64,000 nt of DNA from contig NC_088304.1 in assembly GCF_032854445.1 (NCBI RefSeq), forward strand, positions 5,458,001-5,522,000, read 5' to 3'. This document shows positions 22,196 through 33,143 of this stretch, one piece after another. The position numbers were made by a program, and so were the translations under genes. This DNA comes from Liolophura sinensis. Taxonomy: Eukaryota > Mollusca > Polyplacophora > Chitonida > Chitonidae. The notes beneath the pieces are model-generated. The model did not search any database and was not told the DNA's origin. It worked only from the letters and a program-made list of their open reading frames with translations. Each line of letters begins with the position of its first letter. Position 1 is the first letter of the stretch.

Positions 22196-23025
22196 AATCC
22201 ACACAGATCCTAATTCAAACAGATCCTAATTCACAAAAACTCCACAAAGATCTCGGTGAACAGAACTCCTATCCAAAGATCCCATTCCATAAAATTCAAA
22301 TTCATCACTCACTATCCACAATGATCTAGCTCAACAAATATACACAATCACCTCCTTCGGGATACATAGGGATATGAATCCAAAGGCCCTAATCCACAAG
22401 ACCCATAAAACACAAAGATCACAATCCATTATGATCCCATGATCCACAAGACCCATAAAACACAAAGATCACAATCCATTATGATCCGATGATCCACAAA
22501 GACCCTCATACACAAAGATCACAATCCATTATGATCCCATGATCCACAAGACCCTTATACACAAAGAACACAATCCATTATGATCCCAAGATCCACAAGA
22601 CCCATAAAACACAAAGATCACAATCCATTATGATCCCATGATCCACAAAGACCCTCATACACAAAGATCACAATCCATTATGATCCCATGATCCACAAGA
22701 CCCTTATACACAAAGAACACAATCCATTATGATCCCATGATCCACAAGACCCATAAAACACAAAGATCACAATCCATTATGATCCCATCATCCACAAGAC
22801 CCATAAAACACAAAGATCACAATCCATTATGATCCCATGATCCACAAAGACCCTTATACACAAAGATCACAATCCACTATGATCCCATGATCCACAAAGA
22901 CCCTAATACACAAAGATCACAATCCACTATGATCCCATGATCCACAAGACCCATAAAACATGAAGATCCCAATCTATTATGATGCCATGATCCACAAAGA
23001 CCCTAATACACAAGGATCCCAAAGT
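22196..23025. repeat. 50-bp minisatellite, about 12.5 regular copies plus degenerate edge
   Basis: The unit is GATCCCATGATCCACAAGAC, CCATAAAACACAAAGATCAC, AATCCATTAT. Regular units run from about 22386 to 23025. 22196-22385 is a decayed form of the same words (CACAAAGATC, ATCCACAA). Related decayed units resume at 23355-23540. Confidence 0.92.
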
Positions 23026-23354
23026 CTGATCGTGCTTTCAGACAGTGTTTTCAGACGGAATTTTAAGGTTTGTAACAGACATCGCCTGTCTTGATACTTT
23101 CTTCGATTTCATTCATGGGTATATTTAGCGATGCACATATATGTATATATACATGTAAGCCTGCTAGTCGGGAGTCCTGCGCACCTCACTGTCACTGACT
23201 TGACCCCAAGTGGCGAGGATTTGCTGCCAGAGCTGCTAAGTGCCACGCAGGATAATGAAACTGGTGGGGGGGCGGTCTAAATACTCTCTTCTGTAATCTG
23301 CCGTGAACTCATATCGTGCGAAAGTAAACAACAGTAACTGCGAAACTTTAGGTC
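23026..23354. other. Non-repeat block interrupting the 50-bp array
   Basis: A sharp switch from array text to about 330 bases of less AT-rich sequence (GGGAGTCCTGCGCACCTCAC, GGTGGGGGGGCGGTC), then back to ACACAAAGATCCCAATCC. No inverted ends or target duplication are evident. It could be an insertion or a rearranged junction. Confidence 0.55.
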
Positions 23355-23540
23355 ATTTACCGTACACAAAGATCCCAATCCATAATCATCCCATGATCCA
23401 AAAAGATCCCAATTTACAGACCCCAGTCAAAAGAAAGTAAACAAAACATAATTCCTCAAGAAACCCAATCACAAAATTGATCCACAAAAATTCCAATCCA
23501 AGGCCTCAAGCCAAAAAGATCTAAATCCATAAAGAAACTA
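23355..23540. repeat. Degenerate tail of the 50-bp array
   Basis: ACACAAAGATCCCAATCCAT, ATCCCATGATCC and CAAAAAGATCCCAATTTAC match the array vocabulary but not its spacing. Confidence 0.65.
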
Positions 23541-23655
23541 AGGTTAACACCTTTGGTACATTAGAATCATACTGTAGCACTGTAAGTGTTATATATAGCT
23601 TCACAGACTGTACACCTGCATAGTAAGATTAACAGTACGATTAACAACCTCTTAC

Positions 23656-23755
23656 CTTTCAGCATTCGGATGAGATATCTCACGCAGCTATACACCGTCA
23701 ACGGGTAGAGGTCGCAATACAGACGAAAACAGAACAGTATTGCTCTTGTGACCAT
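23656..23755 (-). CDS. Candidate first coding exon, hydrophobic N-terminus
   Basis: ATG 23755 has an optimal context (ACAACCATGG). The frame encodes 33 residues (MVTRAILFCFRLYCDLY..., ...RYLIRMLK) plus one base and meets CTGAAAG followed by GTAAGAG, a strong donor, after 23656. The other two frames are closed near the donor. The first half is rich in hydrophobic and aromatic residues, compatible with a membrane anchor. Its phase fits the exon at 1-100. An in-frame ATG also lies at 23770. The family is unknown. Confidence 0.3.
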
Positions 23756-23930
23756 GGTTGTGGCATGCATGACACTTTTCAGACTCTGTATTTTCCTCGA
23801 TCAACCTTCACAGACAGGATGCTGTGCTGCAACCTTGATCAATACGATAGGACAGCCCGTGAGCAGTGCGCGCTTCAATGACATGGATCAAACTCTGCAA
23901 TCAGGCCCGACAACACGACACTGTTTTTAG
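23748..23930 (+). other. Open frame overlapping the minus-strand start
   Basis: ATG 23754 lies in the same CCATGG palindrome as the opposite ATG. It opens MVVACMTLFRLCIFLDQP..., ending TAG at 23930. The hydrophobic start resembles a signal peptide. Only one of the two frames, or neither, is likely real. Confidence 0.15.
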
Positions 23931-23966
23931 GGACGTGATCCAGCTTGTTAGACAAAAAGCCTGTGA

Positions 23967-24224
23967 ATGTTGTCAATGAAGAGGACGGGCCAGAAGACTG
24001 ATTACATTGGTAAAATGGATCAGTATTTACGCGAAGAAAGGCAATTTTGTCTCAGGCTTCAGAGATTGTACCAAGAGCTCTCACACCGTATCATACTTGT
24101 TTCCTCACCGACAGATTTAGGCTGTGGCTTTGGACACAGTTATCTACGTCACGTCGGAATTCCTGCCCTGCAGGTCGTTTTTACCACAACCTATTTGGGT
24201 ATGTTAAATTCTCCAGAGAAATAA
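23967..24224 (+). other. Non-repetitive open frame, 85 codons
   Basis: ATG 23967 to TAA 24224. It includes a helix-like charged stretch (YLREERQFCLRLQRLYQEL). There are no repeats and no obvious domain. It lies in the least AT-rich and least repetitive kilobase of this part of the window. It could be an exon but has no confirmed splice sites. Confidence 0.2.
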
Positions 24225-25928
24225 GCGCAGACACTCGCTAATTCTGCCCTTAAGATAGAGTCCTGTTTTAAAAGTGGCTCAAATTAGTGTCCCTACTTGC
24301 TTTAGATTTCTAGGAATTGCCTAGAGAAATGAAGACCTCTTCTGACACAGCTTTCTTAGTTTTCCACACTTCTAAGGTGCACTTCCATTAATATGGAAAA
24401 GAAAATAACAGCTTTTAGCAAAATAAAATTACTATCACCATTGCATCCGAGTGTTGTGATTTTTTCCCTCTGAAATGTGTCATGGGGTATAATCAGACTT
24501 TTTTACCATTAAATGAGATAAGTTCTTTTTCGATTAGGTCAGCTAGGCATCCTATCTCTTGAGATGTCATTACTACCCAAGAGGCGAATATAAGGGTCAA
24601 GAGAGGGGAGAGCTTAAAATGTTTGAGCTTCCACTGTGATAGTGTAACTATTACAATAAACCACATAATTTCATGAAATTTCCTTGCTTAATGAATAGCA
24701 GTATTCAAAAAGTTATGAATTGTTTTTTGGTTATAAAAGTACACGTGATTTTCAGTAAATGACATTTACAAATTTCATCTTCCACCAACCAATGATTAGT
24801 AGGTGAAACATTCCATGAAACTATATGTGATTGTACTGTACTCCATAATCTGGACAAGCCTCACTATTATCATCTCACCTGATTGTGATCGTCGAGAAAT
24901 CATCCCAACATACTAACAGATTTGCTGGCGAAACTTTCATTGTTTTCCCGTCGACACTCCGCAGGAAATACTTGTTACATTACAATCAAATCATGTTACT
25001 ATGCAATCTTGTCAAGTACTGTCGCACGGAATCATTGATTGACACTCCAAGCAAAACACAAAAACCGACCTTGACCTGATGAATCAGAGGCAGCTGTATT
25101 CATGCACACAGGTAAACAGGAAACACACTGACAGTGTAATGTTCCCTGCAATAACAAGAACAGTTTCAACACAATTCACAATATTTACAGAGCAAAAGCT
25201 TCTAAAATCAATCAGCCTTTTTTACTTTTCTCTTCCGGAAGAGAGATAGATATGCCGTCGGCAATTTTAATCAAGTACACAGCCAGTCTGTGCCAACGCA
25301 ACGTTCTCTCGAGAAATGAAACAAATTGCAAGCATCTGGAGACACAAGGTCACACCTCAGAACAAAACCGTAAGAGAAGGATATCTGAAGTAGCTGCAAA
25401 TGGCCTCAAGACAAAACTGATATCAAATTTTATATTCAATGAGGCATGAGCTAAATTAGCCTTCAACAAATCACTGACCCAAGCTGTGAACAAAAAAACC
25501 TTCCCTTAATCATTAATAAGCTTCATTACATACGATTCAATAAAGCACGGTCACAAATGTGTCCCCCATATGTTTTGACGAAGTTCACGTTCCACACATG
25601 TCCACTTTTCAAGTTTCAGAGATGAAAACCTACAGATTTAGTATCTTACTAAATTAACAAATAACAATATTGGGAATTAACAATGCTCTATATATACAAT
25701 GCAAACATGTCAAAATGATAGGTATGAACATTATAAATATAAAACAAAAACATATATAAAAAAAAAATATATGACAAAAAAAACAGGTCTACTGAAAATC
25801 CAGAAAAAACTTTTGAATAGCCTCCTTTTTCAAAGGTATTTCGGTTTAGGGAAAACAAAATATCTTTATCATTCTAAATCATGAAATAAAATCAATTACA
25901 CAGCGAGGTCTAAATTCCTAGTCAGATC
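24225..25928. other. Gene-poor stretch with one weak exon signal
   Basis: On the minus strand AATCAG followed by GTGAGA (after 24879) is a good donor, with ATG 24903 giving MISRRSQS plus one base. No stronger exon evidence exists. The remainder is AT-rich unique DNA, with near-poly-A blocks at about 25740-25800. Confidence 0.3.
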
Positions 25929-26146
25929 AGGGGCAGAGCTGATTATGTGTTTGCCTTGAAAGCAGTACAGATAAAGGGTTCAATCCTGTGTTGAGAAACC
26001 CTGTGTTCAATCTCCAGCAACAACCTGCGGATAATTGTGGGTTTCCCCCGCGTTTTGCACGGTTTTCTCCTACCATAATGCTGGCTGCTGTTGTATAAGT
26101 GAAATATTCTTGAGTATGGTGTGAAAGTCTAATCAATAAAATAAAC
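25929..26146 (+). mobile_element. SINE-A copy with variant head
   Basis: GGGTTCAATCCTGTG near 25978 is a B-box. It is followed by CTCCAGCAACAACCTGCGGA, the family body, and TGAAATATTCTTGAGTATGG near the 3' end. The head differs from the copies at 12340 and 21110, suggesting a second tRNA source or recombination. Confidence 0.7.
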
Positions 26147-26571
26147 CAAAGAAAACAGTGTAACCAGTAAGGCCTACAGACTGCAGGTAAATCATGAAGA
26201 GTAAACAACACAGCACATATGTAGTCTGTCAAATACTTAAAACCTTGTTACATATCGACACGTTCCAAGACATAATTCCATCTGACGGCCACCTGTTATC
26301 GTATCAAACCACTAATCACCACATTATCTGTCTCATAATCTTGAGATGATGATGATGGAGCATGTTGTTACTATTAACATTTGATTATTAACCTAGCCCA
26401 CAACTCATACACATCCATTAGCATTCAACACTGGCATCATCCCATCAACCGTTAAAGAGCCTCTCATCTCACAGTGTGTGCTGAATCCTTTCACACTGAT
26501 TTAGGCCAGTGTTCAATCGATTGCTTCTTCTGGCCCTCCTGCATGTAATATTTCAAGAAAAATAACTAAAA
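26147..26571. other. Gene-poor stretch
   Basis: Unique sequence with a short GATGAT run at about 26344. No feature is supported. Confidence 0.35.
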
Positions 26572-26780
26572 TACAATGTAATCGTCAACCTTTTCGACCT
26601 CTTAACCACTTTTTCAGTGGAACTGCTGTAAATAATTATTATGAAAATGACTTGTTTGTGTCACCAAAGATGTACGCTTAATAAAGCTATGCCAATTATT
26701 TCTCTACATTTCATAATTCTCCCTGAGTGCTTCAATATATTAGCTCCATGTTGAAAGGGTTGAAGAATTAGGGTACTGTA
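26572..26780. mobile_element. MITE M1, copy with both ends
   Basis: The left end TACAATGTAATCGTCAACCT and the right end (minus) TACAGTACCCTAATTCTTCA both continue into CAACC-pyrimidine text, resembling the inverted ends of the copy at 35705-35925. The interior is diverged. Length is about 209 bases with TA at each tip. Confidence 0.5.
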
Positions 26781-26949
26781 TGTGGGATTGGCATTTTAAA
26801 ACAAAATTTTCTTGAAATTCACGTACGTTTTGTTTGAAAATTCATAACTATAATAATTAATCACATTCCGAATCAACATCTTTATTTCCAAAAGCAGGGC
26901 CATGACAAACGGGGAATACACGGAAATTAGCAAAGGCCTTATCTGCGGT

Positions 26950-26998
26950 ACCGTAATTAATGTTTTGTGCCATATTCAAGAATAGTTCCTCGTAAATC
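26950..26998 (-). mobile_element. Possible SINE-A remnant
   Basis: TAATGTTTTGTGCCATATTC followed by AAGAATAGTTCC resembles the family end in reverse. It is short and diverged. Confidence 0.3.
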
Positions 26999-28439
26999 AT
27001 GACATGTAACAGCAGTTACGTTCACATGCTGAATGTATGTTTAAATTCAAAAACTTTGAAATCAGTATATAATAAAGAACCAGCTTTAATACGAAGTGTT
27101 TGAGGTATGTTTGAAAGATGTGGTAATAACCTACATGTACATGTACCGGCCTTATTTCAAAGATTATCTCTTCACCCGGATATTTTTTTCTCACATGCCC
27201 AGTCAATGAACTGTTATACATTTGACCCTAATCAGGTGGCCCAGCACTCTGTGACTGAAATCATTCCTATTTTCTATTATTCTTCTTCCGTTTTATTTTT
27301 TGTAACTTTTTGGAAGCTTTAAGAGCTATAAAAAGAAAAGTTTTTATTGGGTGCTGTTGAAATTTGGTGATTTCAGAAACAAGGTTATGAGGCAAATTTT
27401 GGCTGCTTTCAGGTAAATTTGGTCACATCACATGGCTGCCATCTTGGATTTTGATCAAAACCTTTAAAAACCTTTTTCTCAAGAACCAACGAACGGATTC
27501 TTTGAAATCTGATATACTTGTAGAGTGATCCCAGTTAAAACAAGTTTGAAAAAACCTTGAATTTGGACTGAAAAACTTTGGCAGCCGCCAATGATCGAAA
27601 TTATGACGTCATAAAAAGTGTGTAATTTTGATAATGTTTTCATGCATTCTGGTTTATTGGGAAACGCTGATTCAGAATCTGCTTTCGGATTTTGTCTATC
27701 TTTGTAACTTTTTGAGATATGGTCAAAAACTTTCTTCAGTCATATAATTTTACTGGCCTGAAACTCAAGAGCTAGGAAAGCTACAAATCTGAGGCTTGCA
27801 CCAAATTGTCACCCAAGACATGTAGTTTCTGTTACATGCCAACGGATTTGAGCTACGAGCTATAGTTTTCTCGCTAGAAATATTTAAATGACACCACCCT
27901 ACTACAGAAATAGAAATGTAAGCCTGTGCATTTAACATAGAGTTTGGAGGTAATTACATTACATGTGCTGCAGGTAACCTGCCCCATAGGTGGGACGCCT
28001 ATTCCCCCATACCACCAAGCTATCAGGAATATCAGTCCAAAGCCATGGCGAAATATATGAAAAATGTCTATCCACACATGTACCTTGAGTCATGACGAAC
28101 CCAAAACATGTTACTATTATTAGGCCAAATTGAACCGTTAAAGAAATAACAGGGTTTCCAATTTCTCTTCAGGTCTGGACCTTACTTGCCCATAAGGAAG
28201 CGACGGGCTTTAGGATGCTACACACAAAAGTAACTATGGAACCTTAAGCCATGGCTTTGAACTGAGGATCTTTTTTTAAAGAAAACACACAAAACTGCTT
28301 ATTCCTTCTAGCTATTTAGAATAAAATTTCATATCTTTTTAGTCTAACATTTCCTGTAACCTACATGCACTCTGTCCTCGCCCTCTCTCAAAACTGAACT
28401 GAGCTGAGGCAAACCAGATGGGACACTAGAGTGAGGTGA
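26999..28439. other. Gene-poor, includes an old dispersed-repeat style block
   Basis: 27420-27740 (ATGGCTGCCATCTTGGATTT, CTTTTTCTCAAGAACCAACG) reads like a widespread non-coding repeat of marine invertebrates; this is an impression from memory. Minus frame 27874-28077 has no splice support. Confidence 0.3.
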
Positions 28440-28640
28440 TTGCACACCATGGGTCAAGCAACCTGAAATGTACGTGCTTAACCAGGTGCGGTGATCGCCA
28501 AGGCCTGACTCGAGTAAGACGCTGTGGTGGTTTTCAGCACTAAACGCACTGTATATGATATCTGGTAATTTGGGGGTTCAAACCCAGTTGATTATTTTTC
28601 ACTTTTGTCACACTTTTTCTCCATGTTGCCTGTTTTTGAA
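28440..28640 (+). mobile_element. Possible tRNA-derived SINE
   Basis: GGGGGTTCAAACCCAGTTG near 28570 is a perfect B-box. About 80 bases upstream, GGTGCGGTGATCGCCAAGG may be the head. A pyrimidine-rich body follows. It is a single copy in this window, so the family is unproven. Confidence 0.35.
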
Positions 28641-30004
28641 AATACTGTTACAATTTGTGCATGCAGGTTGAATGTGTTGAATTGTCCACTGTCTATGTAC
28701 TTCAGCAGTTGAATAAAGCTAATCATCGTTATGTGTTAGCGTCTGTTGGTAAACAGATGTTTTCCAAAGCTTAATCTTTCCAATCACAGCAAATTAGATC
28801 ATTGCATCATTTTGATAGTGTTTTCTTATTTGACATTCAACTGGGCCTTGATGCTAAGGCCTTGATACTTGGCCATCTCTATCACTGTAAGGAATGTAAC
28901 AGCTTTAATTATTATTAAATTCCTGATTAGCTTAAAATTTAAATCTATATTTACCATTGAATGTAACCTCTATTGTAACAACCAAGTATAGGCCATAGCC
29001 ACATGGTCTGAGAATGATACTGTTTATACATTAAGAGGATTCACTCGGGCTATTTCTTGTTCAGACTTGCAATAACTTGTATACACCATGGCAACCAGAT
29101 GTAACCCCCTGGTTATTGTATTGTGAGATATTATGTACAAACTGTGCTCTCTGCAAGAGAGACAGTTAAAGATTTGGATTGGAGAGTTCACCAATAAGGA
29201 CCTCAGAGTCCTGGACACTCCTTATATTTCAAGTACTGTAAATGCATCTTAGTTGACTACACAAAGCTTGGAGTATTTCTGCTGTTCCAATAGTATGGTA
29301 AACCAACACGTCGGGGTAACAGAAATGACTGGACAAAAAATCAAATGACCATCCTGTGGCCGTACCCCTTGTCACACTCCTATGTCTTACTTGAGATCTG
29401 CATATAAAAGGTGTAGGCCAATTCTTAAAGACTCACCAACCTAAAAGAAACATTTCTTTAGAGATTTAAAAATGTTTCACCACATGGGTAGGAACTGCTT
29501 TTTTTATTTACTGCCCATCAAATGTCTCTATTCCCTGACCACAATGACAATGAACAGGAGCACGTGAGATAGTCATTTGTTAACGGAAAAAGCCGAGGGG
29601 GAAAAGAGAATGGCGCTCATTCAGGGCCCTTTAAACAATCATGCCTTATCTTTTTACAGAGACGGGTCGCAATTTGGCCAGTACTGGCAGCCAAATTGAT
29701 CACAAATAACGCTGGACCAGCATTATATCAGTGCCAACACACCACTGCAGGAACATTGATTTTTCAATTAGCCCGGCAGTCTGTAAGCAGGGCACCGCTG
29801 AATGTCTCCGATGGCTACAACATGAAGTCCTGACCAGGACGCAGGCCAGGCAGTCAAGCCTGTTCATGCTGTAATCTACAGCCTTTGTCCTGAGGGCCAA
29901 GGATACAGGTGCATTATCATGAGCCTCCCACACACAGGAAAGTGATAATTAGTCTGTCCTTGGTACAGCCCAGGAGGAAAACAGGACATACATCAACAGG
30001 TACA
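28641..30004. other. Gene-poor stretch
   Basis: Unique sequence. TATAAAAGG at about 29404 (plus) is a TATA-like string with nothing supportive downstream. No exon is called. Confidence 0.35.
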
Positions 30005-30975
30005 GGAAAACATTGTTAGTCTCACAGGTGTCTGGTGAATTGATTATACCACACACCTGTAGCACAAGAGTAATTAGAGACCATTGATACTGATTCTGAC
30101 CCGAACAATGTTAGTATCACTGGTGTCTGCTGGAATTGGCTGTTCTAGTGATCATACCACACAACTGTGGTACAATGGTAATTAGAGATTACAGACAGTG
30201 AGTCTCTGCCTGACAATGTTAGTATCACAGGTGTCTACTGGAATTGGCTGTCTAATGATCTTGGCATAACACCTGTGGTACAATGGTAATTAGAGATTAC
30301 AGACAGTGAGTCTCTGCCTGACAATGTTAGTGTCACAGGTGTCTACTGGAATTGGCTGTCTAGTGATCTTGGCACAACACCTGTAGCACAAGAATAATAA
30401 GAGATCACAGGCACTGATTCTGAGCCTGACAATGTTACTTTCACAGGTGTCTGCTGGAATTGACTAATAACCACACACCTGTATCACAAGGGTAATTAAA
30501 GATAACTGGCACACATGTCAGGTGGAATTGGCTGTTCTAGTGATCTCACCATGCACCTGTAGCACAAGAGCAATTAGAGATAACTGGCACAAGTGTCAGG
30601 TGGAATTGGCTGTTCTAGTGATCATACAAGACACCTGTAGCACAAGAGCAATTAGAGATAACTTTCACAGATGTCTGAACTTTCACAGATGTCTGATGGA
30701 ATTGGCTGTTTTAGTGATCATACCACACACCTGTAGCACAAGGGTAATCGGGTAACTGTTAAGGTGAGGGTATAACACACATATAACAGTTCCAAAAACA
30801 AGACACCTGTAGAACATGGCTAAAGAGAGATCACAGATTCTGAGCCTGACAATGTTAGTCTCACAAGCGTCAGGTGGAATTGGCTGTTTTAGTTATCGTA
30901 CCACACACCTGTGGCACAAGGGTAATCAGGTAACTGTTAAGGTGAAGGTATACCACACATATAACAGTTCCAAAC
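30005..30975. repeat. 108-bp degenerate tandem repeat, about 9 copies
   Basis: TGACAATGTTAGT recurs at about 30102, 30211, 30319 and 30427. Each unit has TCACAGGTGTCTGCTGGAAT, TGGCTGTTCTAGTGATC, CACACACCTGTAGCACAAG and GTAATTAGAGAT. Later units are shortened. CACAGGTGT and CACACCTGT are opposed E-box-like words that could pair within a unit. Confidence 0.85.
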
Positions 30976-31731
30976 CTGTTGGATGAATGGCTTTCTGCTT
31001 ATGTCTTTAATTTATTTGACTGTTGTTTAATATAACCCATAAGAACAGTGTCAGTGAGTGTTCATAAAATCGTTTGTACCAGTCCATATTGAATCAATAA
31101 AAATTCAATCTTCCCACGAGTGATATCATTATAATGGTAGACAATAACCTTTCTGCAGTAAATTTCATGAAAGACCACACAAAAAGAGCAATGTGGACTG
31201 CCTCCTGACACGAAAGCGCTGAGAATATTATTTTAAAAAAATGTGAAAATTTCCTTTTTCTGTCCCAGAATAGGATTAAATCCAGGTCTCAGATGAGCTA
31301 GCGCATGACTGAAAGCCATGGAACTTATACGAATCCACATGGTCACAACCTCATCTCAACAAAACAACACAAAGTCATCACTCACTAAAGTACCGGTACC
31401 TTGATCGATATAACAAAGACTATGGACTGACACCATTAAAATGCCCATCCTATCCACCTACAGTTTATTCTGGCCAACCACCTTCAGGGAAATGAACAAA
31501 TGTAACAGATCCAAAGCCAATTCCCTGGGTTCAGAGGATTGGAGTAATAATTAGCTAGTCTTTGTCACGGAACTCTCTAGAAAACAATCGATCACCTTGA
31601 GAAACATGTTCGTCTAACAGAAGTATGACACAGCTGACGTAGCACAAGGAAAGGTTTAATTAGTGTGCTGAGTGAGTGTGGGGCTTCAGCCTATAACGTG
31701 AAAACATTGCACGGTCAACAATTACATGTTA
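30976..31731. other. Gene-poor stretch
   Basis: Unique AT-rich sequence. 31657-31700 (GTGTGCTGAGTGAGTGTGGG, CTTCAGCC) may be a SINE-B end. No gene is seen. Confidence 0.3.
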
Positions 31732-32692
31732 TATATGCCCATAAATATCATCAATATTGATCCCTGTCCGAGGTAGGATTTGAATCTGCACCTAGTGGTG
31801 TGTGCCAGCAAATGACACACAAGTGTCTTAATCAGAACCCACGAACACCAATCTAATCCTCCACCCACCCAAACAATTGCATATATGCCCATAAATGTCA
31901 ATACTGATCCCTGCCCGAGGTAGGATTTGAACCAGCACCTAGTGGTGAGTGCCAGCAAATGACACACAAGTGTCTTAATCAGAACCCACGAACACCAATC
32001 TAATCCTCCACCCACCCAAACAATTGCATATATGCCCATAAATGTCAATACTGATCCCTGCCCGAGGTAGGATTTGAACCAGCACCTAGTGGTGAGTGCC
32101 AGCAAATGACACACAAGTGTCTTAATCAGAACCCACGAACACCAATCTAATCCTCCACCCACCCAAACAATTACATATATGCCCATAAATGTCAATACTG
32201 ATCCCTGCCCGAGGTAGGATTTGAACCAGCACCTAGTGGTGAGTGCCAGCAAATGACACACAAGTGTCTTAATCAGAACCCACGAACACCAATCTAATCC
32301 TCCACCCACCCAAACAATTGCATATATGCCCATAAATGTCAATACTGATCCCTGCCCGAGGTAGGATTTGAACCAGCACCTAGTGGTGAGTGCCAGCAAA
32401 TGACACACAAGTGTCTTAATCAGAACCCACGAACACCAATCTAATCCTCCACCCACCCAAACAATTGCATATATGCCCATAAATGTCAATACTGATCCCT
32501 GCCCGAGGTAGGATTTGAACCAGCACCTAGTGGTGAGTGCCAGCAAATGACACACAAGTGTCTTAATCAGAACCCACGAACACCAATCTAATCCTCCACC
32601 CACCCAAACAATTGCATATATGCCCATAAATGTCAATACTGATCCCTGCCCGAGGTAGGATTTGAACCAGCACCTAGTGGTGAGTGCCAGTG
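31732..32692. repeat. 147-bp tandem array with tRNA B-box motif, about 6.5 copies
   Basis: CTGCCCGAGG starts at 31911, 32058 and 32205, a strict 147-base period. Inner copies are almost identical (I saw one substitution, near 32173); the first copy has several differences. On the minus strand each unit carries GGTTCAAATCCTACC, a perfect polymerase III B-box, as in tRNA-derived SINEs. A 49-codon period keeps a 332-codon minus frame open, which I take as an artefact. Confidence 0.95.
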
Positions 32693-33143
32693 TTCCAAGG
32701 ACCCATAAATGCCAACACAACCCATCCCTCCATCCACCCTATCTTTAGTGTGGATGTGTGTAACCGTAATGCATTTTGCAGAGCAGCACAAGATGGAAAA
32801 CCATGTGTTTAGTAAACGAGTTCTGTTCACATGTATTCTGCCAAACAGATTTAGCACCACTTACTAGACCCGTACTGGTTTTATCTTAAAAATACCTCAA
32901 AAGGAAACCTATTCCCTTACATAAAGGAAAACCATTACTTCAAATACAATGGTCACCAAGTATTGCTTGAAGTTGACATCAGGCCGTCTCATATAGTACT
33001 GTATTTACAGCAAAACAACAACTATTGGAGCATTTCACATATCTGCTGTTTAAAAATAAAATTGTTCTTTTCTTGTCATGAATGAATCTCCCTACAACTA
33101 TTGATAAGTCACTGTCTGAAATAAGATGCTTATGTACATACAT
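32693..33143. other. Gene-poor spacer between two arrays
   Basis: It continues for some bases with array-like words (ACCCATAAATGCCAACAC), then is unique AT-rich. Confidence 0.4.

Noticed and set aside
31722-32720. 332-codon open frame on the minus strand
   Set aside because: It coincides with the 147-bp array, whose period is divisible by three. The peptide is a perfect 49-residue repeat with no start or splice context.
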